Source: Candidatus Heimdallarchaeum endolithica (GTDB lineage: Archaea; Asgardarchaeota; Heimdallarchaeia; Heimdallarchaeales; Heimdallarchaeaceae). Taken from it: DNA of 64,000 nt. Location of the stretch: contig CP084167.1 in NCBI GenBank assembly GCA_021513715.1, positions 3,021,060 to 3,085,059 on the forward strand, in the 5' to 3' direction. Both the position numbers and the translations under genes were made by a program. The notes under the pieces are model-generated. The model worked only from the letters and a program-made list of their open reading frames with translations. It did no database searches and was not told the DNA's origin. How positions within the stretch are numbered: position 1 is the stretch's first letter; each line of letters begins with the position of its first letter. Positions 35,401 to 44,201 of this stretch are shown in pieces.

Positions 35401-35611
35401 TGATACAGTTGTAGAGTTTTACATTACTGCAACTGATATGACAGTTGATCAAAATGAAGCTGTAGATAATAATGGAGGAGCAAATTACACAATTGAAATA
35501 AAAGGAAAAGGTGTCCTTGGAATTGGATTCAATTTTGTAGATGTTCTCATTATGGGTCTAGGATTAATCAGTATAGCTTCTCTCCTTACATTAGTAAAGA
35601 GACGAAAATAA
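32444..35611 (+). CDS. large cell-surface protein with Tyr/Gly/Asp-rich repeats
   Basis: This 1,055-residue protein has a signal peptide (MNKKIFLAIAIIIALLPIYH) and one C-terminal transmembrane helix (VLIMGLGLISIASLLTLV) with an RRK stop. Between about residues 180 and 450 it has irregular repeats of the type G-x-x-D-G-Y/F, such as GFSDGYAEGTNDGQY and AGLEDGYQYGYDDGY. A long acidic beta-rich middle follows, then an Ig-like domain before the anchor (ISDVTYSPDKPTEEDTIVIS and DTVVEFYITATD). It is probably displayed outside the cell and may bind divalent cations. The ATG at 32444 is preferred because of GGGG nine bases upstream. The family is not recognised. Confidence 0.78.
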   Translation: MNKKIFLAIAIIIALLPIYHSGVNTQATTQPVVNNNQITPEEIGIGSKLIYQITQFELGSGFDQLLQEITQDPETPEIEIGYDGSLVGSEVWFYITLEDELQLFQYDYSDDYSKENITQKDAMQVLAGVQLGDDLSAFANLSQLSYPDDAVRQDSAYYYDSWPMSHFDTPITSDDFWDGFSEGFIDGFNWGFNDEVNAYGWAWFEWPEPDHYNDIFWFARQFGEIWGYETGREAGYLAVEEDSDDPWGTSWFDAETAEGAFKVGFLEARDDGYNKGRDDYTTDRIPEKVWTNPYDTANLVNLGKKHGYNNAWPMYYDAGFLYEGAQEYFNDDIYWELYAEMWNTYPAGYVDGFSDGYAEGTNDGQYDHDYGSYGDNFETPEGYWDPRGDYEWGYNAGLEDGYQYGYDDGYNMVYDYGDFINGMYNYIWQAHEDGFQVGAQDYINNLGYDNSTFTLPYSSPANMFEEGCNFIYEMMYLEAYDDGWKYAFLTDRDGDDMNWLEHEGPFYYMYLPDLILSLESGSIIPVPTDMIMFKELNISLMDYDIDYEYGENTDLFSEHMSPFSIYAPESDWTELDTWDWDFDPDSDMPGVTTTIDGDIFEMIVNWEEEDGDIAFELTIRYDMTTSVLQYTGFSVDFTTETDMYLNVAMEYESDTQINLPTPDPTSWSYLIDTFSFNYELPDDAPPEVSDGLDEFKNGGEDAVGEEFMDIDWIQHIGLWNEYNVTLKDPNNPSDTSDTVGVMQPCLSPGLQILPDWDLWGGIMQTGDSYLAMSEWIGNAMDLLSDANPTFDAFRHDLYYDMSTYHDSTNNVMYLYAGISGAYELRVEMLNGDWEWEETTVSLYFKLVIWTAFDYTTGIFLGAGVEGTVDETFTSDIPTSPQFTLYADIDIRIRADLISSLASITDILTFAEMPGKDTDAPVISDVTYSPDKPTEEDTIVISANVTDESGVCSVILHYKNGTSDWQEIEMVDDGTGVYSAEIGPFSADTVVEFYITATDMTVDQNEAVDNNGGANYTIEIKGKGVLGIGFNFVDVLIMGLGLISIASLLTLVKRRK

Positions 35612-35734
35612 AAAATTACAATAATTTTTTTCTTTTTTTCTTTTTATTTTTCATTTATTTTTAATTAGATTTGAAATTGCCAGTGAAAAAGAAAACTGAA
35701 ATAAAAATAAAAAAGAAAGGAAAGATAAATGAAA
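35612..35734 (+). terminator. T-rich terminator after the surface-protein gene
   Basis: Long runs of T interrupted by single C or A follow the stop codon (about 35627-35665), in a gap between two convergent genes. Confidence 0.4.
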
Positions 35735-37192
35735 CTAAATAAAAGGGTTTTTTACTAATCCCAAAGCCATTAAAGTTTTTAGTATTTTCATTCCTATTCT
35801 GATTTTGAAATCCATTTTTTTAGCTGTCACACTTAATTTAGAAACACGTATATATGGTACTTCATTGTTCAGTCCTTGTCTACGTTCTTTAGAGATTAGA
35901 TCAATATTTTGTATAAGTTCAGGTATTGTTCCTGAAATAGTAATATCTTGAACTGGAAAAGCTATTTCACCATTCTTGATGTACCAACCAGAACCAGTAA
36001 CAGAAAATCTTCCAGAAGAGAAGTCGCTCATGTGTATTCCCATGAAGTTCTGAAGCATAAAACCTTCTTTGGTCTCTTGAATCATTTCTTCTTTTGAAGA
36101 ATCACCTGGTTCAATTATAGTAGCATAATTTCCAATTGAAGGAGAGCGTTTGATGGGATTTCCTCCAAAAAATCCTCCTCTAGTTGCTTTGCCATTACTT
36201 TCCATGTTTAGTTTATTGGCATAATAGGAATTCAAATAATAGGTTTGTAATATTCCATTCTCTATTAAAGTTGTTTTTTGAGTGGGTACTCCTTCAGCGT
36301 CATAATTTGTACTTGTTATCATATCTGGATGAAGAGGATCATCGATTAAAGTAAAATTATCTGCAGCTACTTTCTCACCTATTTTATCAGAGAAAACAGT
36401 TTCTCCTCTTGAAGCCTTATCTCCTCTTAGTAAGTCTGTTAGTATCATAAATAATCCACCGAAAAGGCCATATGACCCTTCTGGAGGAAGAATAATAGGA
36501 TACTCTCCTGATAATGACAAAGTTTGAGGTTTAGCTACTGCTAACGTTTTTTCAATGGCTTTTTTAGTTATTTCTTGTGGGATAATTTTTCCCCATTCTC
36601 TAGCTCCTTCAAAATGAAAATCATAAATAGGAAAGCCATGAATAGACAAAAATCCAATTCCTAGTCCATATCCTGCTTCTTGTTTGTATATATCTATTCC
36701 TGAAGTGTTTTTTAGAAAAGTTTCTCCTGAGTCAATGTTTCCCATTGCAGTTAAGAAATATAGATTCTTGGGTAGTTTAGAGGGAAGAAGTTGTTCAAAA
36801 GGTTCTACAGATTCGTCGATCCCCATATCTAAAAACTTTTTATCCAGCTTAAGTGGATGTTCTGCTTTTTTAGTTTCTGGAAAAGGAACAATATCTGGAT
36901 CTGGTTTTTTAGTCTTAGCATTTTGGATGGCTGCTTTTACTGTTTGCTGTATGTCTTCGCTTTTAAAAGAAGAAGTATACGCAAAACCATAAGCATTGTT
37001 TGCAATAACTCTAAATGCAATTCCATGTAAAATACCTAAATTATGTTTTGGTTTGTTTTTCTCTAATTCAAGATTAAAAGTTTTTTCTAGTATTCCAAAA
37101 CCTTCAGCGTGTTCTGCACCATTCTTTTTTGCATATTCTAGACCAATATCTAGAGCCTTTTGTATTTTATCTTTTAAATCACTACTTACCAT
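35735..37192 (-). CDS. pmbA: TldE/PmbA-family metalloprotease partner
   Basis: A 485-residue TldE/PmbA protein, the non-catalytic partner in the TldD/TldE heterodimeric protease that degrades or trims unfolded peptides (in bacteria, microcin and CcdA). The PmbA-like layout is visible: GIAFRVIANNAYGFAYTSSF near the N-terminus, EYPIILPPEGSYGLFGG in the middle, and GNYATIIEPGDSS and LQNFMGIHMSDFSSGRFSV in the C-terminal half. No HExxxH is present. The ATG at 37192 follows AGGTG by six bases; that ribosome-binding site overlaps the TldD stop codon. Confidence 0.88.
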   Translation of the reverse strand: MVSSDLKDKIQKALDIGLEYAKKNGAEHAEGFGILEKTFNLELEKNKPKHNLGILHGIAFRVIANNAYGFAYTSSFKSEDIQQTVKAAIQNAKTKKPDPDIVPFPETKKAEHPLKLDKKFLDMGIDESVEPFEQLLPSKLPKNLYFLTAMGNIDSGETFLKNTSGIDIYKQEAGYGLGIGFLSIHGFPIYDFHFEGAREWGKIIPQEITKKAIEKTLAVAKPQTLSLSGEYPIILPPEGSYGLFGGLFMILTDLLRGDKASRGETVFSDKIGEKVAADNFTLIDDPLHPDMITSTNYDAEGVPTQKTTLIENGILQTYYLNSYYANKLNMESNGKATRGGFFGGNPIKRSPSIGNYATIIEPGDSSKEEMIQETKEGFMLQNFMGIHMSDFSSGRFSVTGSGWYIKNGEIAFPVQDITISGTIPELIQNIDLISKERRQGLNNEVPYIRVSKLSVTAKKMDFKIRIGMKILKTLMALGLVKNPFI

Positions 37193-37201
37193 TTGTTTCA
37201 C

Positions 37202-38599
37202 CTATCCTACAACAATGTTCTTAACTGCAAGCCAACCTCCTGAGACTCCTACAGGAGCAGATTGACCATCTTTTCCACAAAAACCTATGCTATCCAGGGG
37301 GTTTTCAAATTCAGGAGAAACACCAATTATTTTATTTAATGTTTCTAAGGTATTGCCGGCTAAAGTAGTAGGACGATATCTTTCTCCTATTTCACCTTTC
37401 TCGATTTTATACAGCTCTGCTACACCAAAGTTAAAAGTACCTTTAATTGGGTCTACTTGTCCTCCTCCGCCTTGCATGAGGAGAAAACCTTCTTTAGTCA
37501 ATTCTAGCAACTCTTCAGGTTTCATTGGATCTTTTGCTGGAGCAATATATGTGTTGGTCATTCTAACGATTTGAGGAACATTATAAACTTCAGCTCTAGC
37601 ATTGCCTGTAGGTTTAAGATTAAAGTGAGCAGCTGTAGCTCTATCAGTAAGGTATGTTTCAAGAACTCCATTTCTGATAATATAAGTTTTCTGCCCTGGT
37701 ACTCCCTCATCGTCGTATTTAATATAACCAAAAGTGTTTACACCGTTGGATTTAATCATTGAACCATCATCTATAAGATTTACAACTGGGTTAGCTATTC
37801 TTTTTCCCAATTTATTACGAAAAACTCCTGCTACTTGAACAAAGTCTCCTTCAGCTGAATGCCCAGCAGCTTCATGTGCAAATAAGTGGTTAATTGTACC
37901 ATCTAAAACTACTGGATACCTGCCTGATTTAACCTTAGGAGTTTTTAGCCCTTCAATAGCTCTTTCTTTAGCTTGTTTTCCTGTTTCTTCAGGAGAACGA
38001 ATGTCGAATAATTCTAATCCTCCAATGTGACCAATTCTACTCCTACCTTCTATTGTTTCTGCTCCTTCTCTAGCAACACTTGTACAAACCATCATTACAT
38101 AAGGAACTTTATATTCAATTCTTAATCCTTCTGTAGTAACAAGAATTTGATCTCTCATAACTTCTCTATACATAGTTAAACGAGACTTTATCCTCTCGTC
38201 TTCTTGTGCTTTATCTGCTTCTAGAGTTAATTTTATTTTTTCATCAAAGCCAAAGTCTTTAATTTTCTTTTTTTGTTCTCCAATAAATTTATCTTCGATA
38301 ATCTTAATTTCAGCAAGTTTAATATCTTCTTTCTTCTGTTTAACGTTCAGTTTATTAGCTTGCAAAGCCATAGAGACTACTTCTTCATATTTTTCAAAAG
38401 GGCCATAGGCAAAACCCCAGGCGCTTTGATTGAGTACTCTTACTCCTATACCTGACTCTATGCCTGTACTTGAAGTTTCAATTCTTCCATTAACAGCTTT
38501 TATTTCTGTCATGAGAGAACTCTCAGCTCTTATGTCTGCATAAGTTACTTTTTTTTCCTCTAAAAGTTTAAGAACTTTAGAAATTGTTTCTTCTCGCAT
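37202..38599 (-). CDS. tldD: TldD-family metalloprotease, catalytic subunit
   Basis: A 465-residue TldD protein. The zinc site HEAAGHSAEGD (HExxxH) lies about residue 254, and the C-terminal GFCGKDGQSAPVGVSGGWLAV is the conserved TldD Cys/Gly segment near the active site. The N-terminus GIGVRVLNQSAWGFAYGPFE matches the PmbA/TldD fold. The ATG at 38599 (MREETISK) is chosen: a TATA-like box at 38622-38635 makes the message start close to it. It is followed by the TldE gene nine bases downstream, so the heterodimer is made from one transcript. Confidence 0.92.
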   Translation of the reverse strand: MREETISKVLKLLEEKKVTYADIRAESSLMTEIKAVNGRIETSSTGIESGIGVRVLNQSAWGFAYGPFEKYEEVVSMALQANKLNVKQKKEDIKLAEIKIIEDKFIGEQKKKIKDFGFDEKIKLTLEADKAQEDERIKSRLTMYREVMRDQILVTTEGLRIEYKVPYVMMVCTSVAREGAETIEGRSRIGHIGGLELFDIRSPEETGKQAKERAIEGLKTPKVKSGRYPVVLDGTINHLFAHEAAGHSAEGDFVQVAGVFRNKLGKRIANPVVNLIDDGSMIKSNGVNTFGYIKYDDEGVPGQKTYIIRNGVLETYLTDRATAAHFNLKPTGNARAEVYNVPQIVRMTNTYIAPAKDPMKPEELLELTKEGFLLMQGGGGQVDPIKGTFNFGVAELYKIEKGEIGERYRPTTLAGNTLETLNKIIGVSPEFENPLDSIGFCGKDGQSAPVGVSGGWLAVKNIVVG

Positions 38600-38621
38600 T
38601 GTAATCAAAAATAATTCTAAA

Positions 38622-38635
38622 TCTATATTAATAAA
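38622..38635 (-). promoter_or_regulatory. TATA-like box of tldD
   Basis: On the minus strand TTTATTAATATAG, about 28 bp before the ATG at 38599. Confidence 0.4.
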
Positions 38636-38703
38636 CCTATTCAAATTTTTACATATCTTTGGAAAGATTAATCTACTAGATATTTCAATTAATCACGAGC
38701 AAA

Positions 38704-39420
38704 ATGAGCCAAAATCAACACATTAATGTTGTAGAAAATTACTATAATGTACTTTCTAACATTGAAAAAAGTGCTAAAAAAGTAGGACGAGATCCATCAG
38801 AGATTACTTTGGTTGGAGTAACAAAGAGAATAGAAGTTCAGAGAATAGTTCCTGTATTAAAAGAAGGTTTAACAACAATTGGTGAAATAGTTGGAAAGGA
38901 TCTAAAACAAAAGTATGAGCTGTTAAAACACAATAATGTTTCTATTCATGTGATTGGAAAATTACAGTCAAATAAAGTAAAATATGCAGTTGAAAAATGT
39001 GATCTTGTTCAATCAGTTCATAATGAAAAAATCCTTTCTTTAATTAATAAAAGAGCAAAAATGAACAAAAGAGTTTTTCCAATATTCTTACAGGTTGACT
39101 TTAGTAATCTTGAAGTCAAAAAAGGATTAAATCTGGAAGAAACCAAAAATATCATCCACCTAATCAAAACAAAATATAATTTTGTTCAAATACAAGGTTT
39201 TATGACAATTGCTCCTTTGCAATATATGGAAAATAGAAGAATTCTTGCAAAATTCTTTAAAAAAACAAGAGAGTATGTAGATAAAGAGCTTGTTCCAAAA
39301 ATAGAATATGATAACTTGCAACTCTCAATGGGTATGACAGATGCATATCAACTCGCAATTGAAAACGGTTCAACAATGGTAAGAGTTGGAACAGCAATAT
39401 TTGGTCCTCGAAACAAATGA
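38704..39420 (+). CDS. YggS/PROSC-family PLP-binding protein
   Basis: A 238-residue single-domain alanine-racemase-fold protein of the PLPBP group, which buffers pyridoxal phosphate and affects amino-acid balance. The expected Lys is in LVGVTKRIE, followed by HVIGKLQSNKVKYAV, the strand FLQVDFS and the C-terminal LSMGMTDAYQLAIENGSTMVRVGTAIFG. The usual VSK is VTK here. Length fits the family. No partner gene can be inferred from position; tldD diverges upstream. Confidence 0.9.
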   Translation: MSQNQHINVVENYYNVLSNIEKSAKKVGRDPSEITLVGVTKRIEVQRIVPVLKEGLTTIGEIVGKDLKQKYELLKHNNVSIHVIGKLQSNKVKYAVEKCDLVQSVHNEKILSLINKRAKMNKRVFPIFLQVDFSNLEVKKGLNLEETKNIIHLIKTKYNFVQIQGFMTIAPLQYMENRRILAKFFKKTREYVDKELVPKIEYDNLQLSMGMTDAYQLAIENGSTMVRVGTAIFGPRNK

Positions 39421-39469
39421 TTTTTTATTTATGTTTAAGAGTATTATTTTTATAACAGTATTTCATTAT

Positions 39470-39479
39470 CTTTTAATAG
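39470..39479 (+). promoter_or_regulatory. TATA-like box of the ABC transporter operon
   Basis: CTTTTAATAG centred 26 bp before the ATG at 39501, so the message is probably leaderless. Confidence 0.45.
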
Positions 39480-39500
39480 TAGTTAAAGTAGGTTTAATCA

Positions 39501-40715
39501 ATGGCAATCTGGAGATTAGTTAAAAATTCTATAAGATTCGCATTCAGAGCAAAAAAAAGATGGATAACATTTGTGATAATATTTGCTCTCCTGTCTGCTT
39601 TTGTAACACTTTTTGTAAGTACTTTCAATGGTTATTCAACTGAAAAACTGATGTCTCAAAAAGGATTCTATATTAAAGCTGCAGGAACAAGTGAAAATGC
39701 AGGAACGGTAACAGAACAACAAGGAAATAACTTTTATGAAGAGATAATAGCTCTTACCCAAGTAGAAAAAGTGACACTATTTCGTTATTTTGACTTAGGA
39801 AATTCGGTACGTATTTTCAGTGTCGAACCAGATTCAAGATGGATGTTTCTAGAAGCAAAACCTTCTAAGATCGTAGATGGTAAATATATTACAAAAGATA
39901 ATGAAGCCTTAGTTTCTCTTGATGCTTCAATTACAGCTGATATAGGAAACATATCTGCATCTTTATCAGCAACATTACATAAAGGAGAAGTGTTAAGTTT
40001 CAAAAAAGATAACAATGAACTTGATATAACCATTGTTGGAGAAATTGAAGATACAATAAATGCTCCAGGAAAGTTTAAACTATTTGTATCAGATACAACT
40101 TTTGATCAAATTCAAGAATTTTATAGCGACAATTCTCCAGTATTTTGTTATAGTATCGCAATTTTAGTTAAGGGAGATTTGTTTAAACCCTTTAATCATG
40201 ATATAAAAAATAATATTGAAACCCTTTCCCCTCAATCTAGTATAATATGGATTAATCCTGATGATCCAGCAGAAACAAGCGAGTATGGAGTGTGGGCAGA
40301 ACCACTTGTTCCAGACGCTAGAGCATCTGAAAAACAAAGGTTAACAGACTTTTTGTATTTCTTTGTTGGAATTTTGGGAGGAATGATTCTTGTTTTGTTG
40401 TATAATGCTTTAATTGTATGGTTTAGAAAAAGAGAGATAGCTGTTTTACGTGCAATGGGTTATAAGAAAAGAGAAATAAGAATAAATTTATTAGGTGAAA
40501 GTTTGACAATAAGCTTATTGGGTTTCATAATAGGTCTTTCAGCCATGCTAATCTATTTCTGGACACAAGGGTTAACATTTACAAATCAAGTAATCACACC
40601 ATTAACTTTATTGATGTCATTTGGAATTGTGGTTGGTTTGTCAATTCCAGGATTGTTAATATCTAGTGTGTCTTTTACAAGAGTTAATCCAATTCTATTG
40701 TTTAAAGCAAGGTGA
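39501..40715 (+). CDS. MacB/FtsX-type ABC transporter permease
   Basis: A 404-residue permease with one transmembrane helix near the N-terminus (WITFVIIFALLSAFVTLFV), a large extracytoplasmic domain (about 45-280) and three C-terminal helices forming the FtsX domain. The cytoplasmic coupling helix KREIAVLRAMGYKKREI is plainly visible. Such mechanotransmission permeases (MacB, LolCE, FtsX) do not import substrates but act on extracellular or membrane partners. The stop overlaps the ATPase ribosome-binding site, so both are made together. Confidence 0.87.
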   Translation: MAIWRLVKNSIRFAFRAKKRWITFVIIFALLSAFVTLFVSTFNGYSTEKLMSQKGFYIKAAGTSENAGTVTEQQGNNFYEEIIALTQVEKVTLFRYFDLGNSVRIFSVEPDSRWMFLEAKPSKIVDGKYITKDNEALVSLDASITADIGNISASLSATLHKGEVLSFKKDNNELDITIVGEIEDTINAPGKFKLFVSDTTFDQIQEFYSDNSPVFCYSIAILVKGDLFKPFNHDIKNNIETLSPQSSIIWINPDDPAETSEYGVWAEPLVPDARASEKQRLTDFLYFFVGILGGMILVLLYNALIVWFRKREIAVLRAMGYKKREIRINLLGESLTISLLGFIIGLSAMLIYFWTQGLTFTNQVITPLTLLMSFGIVVGLSIPGLLISSVSFTRVNPILLFKAR

Positions 40716-40720
40716 GAAAA

Positions 40721-41467
40721 ATGAGTAGTAATGCAATATTAAAATGTGAAAAAGTAACAAAAATTTACCGTAGAGGGCGTTCAGAATCTGTTCACGCTTT
40801 GAAAGATATAGATCTTGAAATTCGTCCTGGAGAAATAATAATGATCGCTGGTCCTTCTGGTTCGGGAAAAACAACATTGTTGAACGTTCTTTCTGGCTTA
40901 GATAAACCAACAAAAGGAAAAATATTCTTTAATATATCTAAAGCGAGTGACAAATTCAAAGTTAAAGGATTGGATGAAGAACCAACTAAAAAACAAAAAT
41001 TTATAGATATTACACAGTGGGATGAAAAACAATTAACAGAGTATAGACGATACAATGTGGGCTTCATCTTTCAAGCTTGGGAGTTAATACCAACACTTAA
41101 AGCGATAGAAAATGTGGAATCAAGTTTATATCCTTTAGATATTCCCATAGGAGAAATAAGAGATAGAGCAAAAAAACTGTTCCGTAAAGTACAACTATTT
41201 GACAAAGAAAATGCTTTTCCAGACCAACTCAGTGGAGGAGAGCAACAAAGAGTAGCTATATGTAGAGCATTAATTAAAGAACCAAAGATCGTATTTGCAG
41301 ATGAACCTACAGGAAATCTAGATAGTGAGACTGGAGAACAAATTTTAAGGCAAATGAAGTTAATTAGTAGAGAAGGAGCAGCAGTAGTACTCTCTACTCA
41401 CAATTTAGAATTAAGAAAGTTTGCTGATAGAGTTATTAGATTACACGATGGTCAAATAACTTATTAA
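40721..41467 (+). CDS. MacB/LolD-type ABC transporter ATPase
   Basis: A 248-residue ATP-binding subunit. Walker [11 protein letters not shown]-loop [18 protein letters not shown], signature [15 protein letters not shown] and Walker [14 protein letters not shown] with the H-loop STHNLEL are all present. An extra segment of about 40 residues ([20 protein letters not shown] onward) sits between Walker A and the Q-loop. The [11 protein letters not shown] string is typical of the MacB/LolD/FtsE group. The ATG at 40721 is chosen; the GTG at 40712 belongs to the GGTG ribosome-binding site. Confidence 0.93.
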   Translation: MSSNAILKCEKVTKIYRRGRSESVHALKDIDLEIRPGEIIMIAGPSGSGKTTLLNVLSGLDKPTKGKIFFNISKASDKFKVKGLDEEPTKKQKFIDITQWDEKQLTEYRRYNVGFIFQAWELIPTLKAIENVESSLYPLDIPIGEIRDRAKKLFRKVQLFDKENAFPDQLSGGEQQRVAICRALIKEPKIVFADEPTGNLDSETGEQILRQMKLISREGAAVVLSTHNLELRKFADRVIRLHDGQITY

Positions 41468-41489
41468 TTTATAAAAGGAAGTGAAAAAT

Positions 41490-43112
41490 ATGAGTAATAT
41501 ATTCTTGAAATTGATCAGCAGTGATTTTGCTGGAGAAGAAAGAGAAAAAGTAGAATATTCTGCAATAGTTGGATTTGCTTTGGACCACTTCAATAAGGGG
41601 GAACAACTAGAAGGAATCTATGTGTGTTATCTCCCCTTTTTTGGAATAAGAGTGAATGAATCAAACTTTGCCATTATCAATGCATTAGATAAAGGAAAAA
41701 ATCAGTTGTCTGTAAATAAAATCCCTGATTCCTCTGATATAAAAAAAATATTAAGTTCAGATATATCGATTCAAGAAAAATATAAACAAATTGAGTCTAG
41801 GCTTCTAAAAAAGAATGAAGAAGTAATAGAAGTAAATGGGATTTTGAATAGAGATGGAATACAAGGATTAGCTAAACTTTTGCCACAACATACAGGAACA
41901 GCTAATAATAACTACAAAAAACTAAGTCCTATAATTTCTAGAGAGGAAGTGACAAACCAGATTCGTAAACTTCAGAATTATATTTTATCTGATATTGAAG
42001 TAGAAGAAAGAATAAATGCTTTTTTGGAAGATCTTGAGATAGTTATAACCAATGAGATTGAAAAATTAAAGAAAGAGAGAGTAAGTACAGAGAAAAAATA
42101 CGCTGAAAAAATAGCTAAAAAGAAAGCAGAGATTCAACAAAAACTACAAGAAATGGAAGCTGAGGAAAAAGCAGAACACGCTAAAATAGACAAAGAAGTA
42201 GCAAAAAACCAAGCTAATGTAATTAAAAGTTTGCAATCAGATACTAGATGGAAACAATATGAGAATGATATTAAAAGTCTAGTAGCAAATTATAATAAAT
42301 TTTTATCCAAAATTAATGCTGCTAAAGACGAAAAAGACTTAGAGTTATTAGTTAAAGAAATAGATATTCTTCAACAAGATGTTCAATCAATAGGTATAGG
42401 ATTGAATTCTGCTTTATCTGAAGTAAAAAACAGACATCTTGAATATGGTGACTATGAACAACAAGGTATAGTAGACAAGAGAAATATATCAGAAAGACTT
42501 GAGTCTTTAAGAGAAGAAGAAAGGACAGCATATAGATCAATTGAAAATGAAAAAGAAACTGCTTTACAAGATATAGATAAAGAAATTAATGACGCAAAAT
42601 CAATACTTAAAGAACTAAAAAACAAAAAGAAAGATCTCAAAAAACAAATCATGCAGAATTATGAAATGAAAGGGACTGATTTTACTTTGAATGCTGACGT
42701 TTTAGGTGTAGAACCAACAGTTAATAGTATAAATATATATGTTCCTTTAGCAATTGCTCGATATAAATACAAAAACAAGCTAGGACATATCGTCATTCCT
42801 CCATTCGAAATAGCAAACAATATGAGTAAACCAAAGAAATTAGCACTAGTTGGAGTTAATGGAAATATTGGTTTTGATTGCATAGGAATATCCTTGCTTT
42901 CAAAAATAAAAAGAAGTTTGGAATATCTACTTGATGAAAATCAAAATCTGCAAAATGAAATTATTGGAAACAATAATGAAGTAATAGAAACAGGAGATTT
43001 AAATAAACTTAATGATGGCGTAGAACTATTAGAGCAGAAAAAGAAATGGAAAGATAAACAATCTGATAGGATCATACTTCAATATAGAAAAGTAAGAAGT
43101 TCAAGATCTTAA
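41490..43112 (+). CDS. coiled-coil protein linked to the ABC transporter
   Basis: A 540-residue soluble protein with no signal peptide or transmembrane helix. An N-terminal beta-rich domain (1-90) and a C-terminal beta-rich domain (about 390-470, INIYVPLAIARYKYKNK) flank about 280 residues of Lys/Glu/Leu coiled coil with a short break near residue 250. The family is not recognised. It starts 23 bp after the ATPase stop behind GGAAGTG, so it is the third gene of the transporter operon and may connect the transporter to an internal structure. Confidence 0.7.
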   Translation: MSNIFLKLISSDFAGEEREKVEYSAIVGFALDHFNKGEQLEGIYVCYLPFFGIRVNESNFAIINALDKGKNQLSVNKIPDSSDIKKILSSDISIQEKYKQIESRLLKKNEEVIEVNGILNRDGIQGLAKLLPQHTGTANNNYKKLSPIISREEVTNQIRKLQNYILSDIEVEERINAFLEDLEIVITNEIEKLKKERVSTEKKYAEKIAKKKAEIQQKLQEMEAEEKAEHAKIDKEVAKNQANVIKSLQSDTRWKQYENDIKSLVANYNKFLSKINAAKDEKDLELLVKEIDILQQDVQSIGIGLNSALSEVKNRHLEYGDYEQQGIVDKRNISERLESLREEERTAYRSIENEKETALQDIDKEINDAKSILKELKNKKKDLKKQIMQNYEMKGTDFTLNADVLGVEPTVNSINIYVPLAIARYKYKNKLGHIVIPPFEIANNMSKPKKLALVGVNGNIGFDCIGISLLSKIKRSLEYLLDENQNLQNEIIGNNNEVIETGDLNKLNDGVELLEQKKKWKDKQSDRIILQYRKVRSSRS

Positions 43113-43279
43113 ATCCTTTTTACTTTTTTACATTATAATGAAAAACTCTTTTTTTCTTCTTTTTTGAAAATAGAACAAGATTTAATACATATTAATCTTA
43201 TAACTTCATTTTATAATGTATATTTGTAAACTCAGAAACAAAGGTTCAAAAACATAGTAAGAAGCCTTACTCCTAGGTT

Positions 43280-44200
43280 ATGAAATCTACAAAATTTATT
43301 TTTACTACTCTTAATCTTTCTAAAGAGTTCCTAGAATCGATTTTTACATTGGCGAGCAAAATAGAACAAAATCTTGAAAATTATTCAGACAAGTGTAAGG
43401 GTAAAATATTAGCTACTCTCTTTTTTGAACCTAGTACAAGGACAATGTTATCTTTTGAAAGTGCAATGTTAAGATTAGGAGGTTCAATATTAGGTTTTTC
43501 TAGTGCTAAAACCAGTAGTTTAGCAAAAGGAGAAACTATTGCTGATACTCTGAGAATGATTAATGGATATGCAGATATAGCAGTTATACGACATTTCTTG
43601 GAAGGAGTAGGAGAAATAGCTAAAAAATATTCATCTATACCTGTTATTTCTGGGGGAACAGGAACACAAGCTCACCCAACCCAAGCGATGCTAGATCTAT
43701 ATACAATAAAAAATGCATTTGGTACAATTGATGGACTCAAAGTTGCATTGATGGGCGATCTAAAATATGGAAGAACAATTCCTTCTCTTTTATATGGGTT
43801 AGCAAAATATGAAAACGTTACTGTATATTTAGTATCTCCCAAAGAACTAAAGATAAGAAATCATGTGAGACAAAGGTTGAAAGATTTTAACTTAAAATTC
43901 TATGAGATAGATGACGTTTCTCAAATAATTGATGAATTAGATGTGTTATATGTTACCAGAATACAAAAGGAAAGATTTCCTGATCAACTGGATTATGAAA
44001 GATTAAAGAGCTCCTATAAAATTTCACCTAGCACACTTAAAGATACAAAAAAATCTTTTATTTTACTACACCCTCTTCCTCGAGTGGATGAAATAACTCC
44101 AGAAGTAGATGATTTGGGTTGTGCAAAGTATTTTGAACAAGCAAAAAATGGAGTATACGTGAGAATGGCAATTATTCTCAAGTTACTTGGAGTTGAATGA
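43280..44200 (+). CDS. pyrB: aspartate carbamoyltransferase catalytic chain
   Basis: A 306-residue enzyme that makes carbamoyl aspartate from carbamoyl phosphate and aspartate, the committed step of pyrimidine synthesis. Carbamoyl-phosphate site FEPSTRTMLSFESAM, the LAKGE loop, then HPTQAMLDLYTI, the GDLKYGRTIPSL segment and HPLPRVDEI (the 240s-loop region) are all present. It pairs with pyrI one base downstream of its stop. Confidence 0.96.
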   Translation: MKSTKFIFTTLNLSKEFLESIFTLASKIEQNLENYSDKCKGKILATLFFEPSTRTMLSFESAMLRLGGSILGFSSAKTSSLAKGETIADTLRMINGYADIAVIRHFLEGVGEIAKKYSSIPVISGGTGTQAHPTQAMLDLYTIKNAFGTIDGLKVALMGDLKYGRTIPSLLYGLAKYENVTVYLVSPKELKIRNHVRQRLKDFNLKFYEIDDVSQIIDELDVLYVTRIQKERFPDQLDYERLKSSYKISPSTLKDTKKSFILLHPLPRVDEITPEVDDLGCAKYFEQAKNGVYVRMAIILKLLGVE

Positions 44201-44201
44201 A

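Noticed and set aside
43113..43279. Possible tRNA gene, because of a GGTTCAAA string near 43245
   Set aside because: No acceptor or anticodon stem can be formed around it and base composition is as AT-rich as other gaps.
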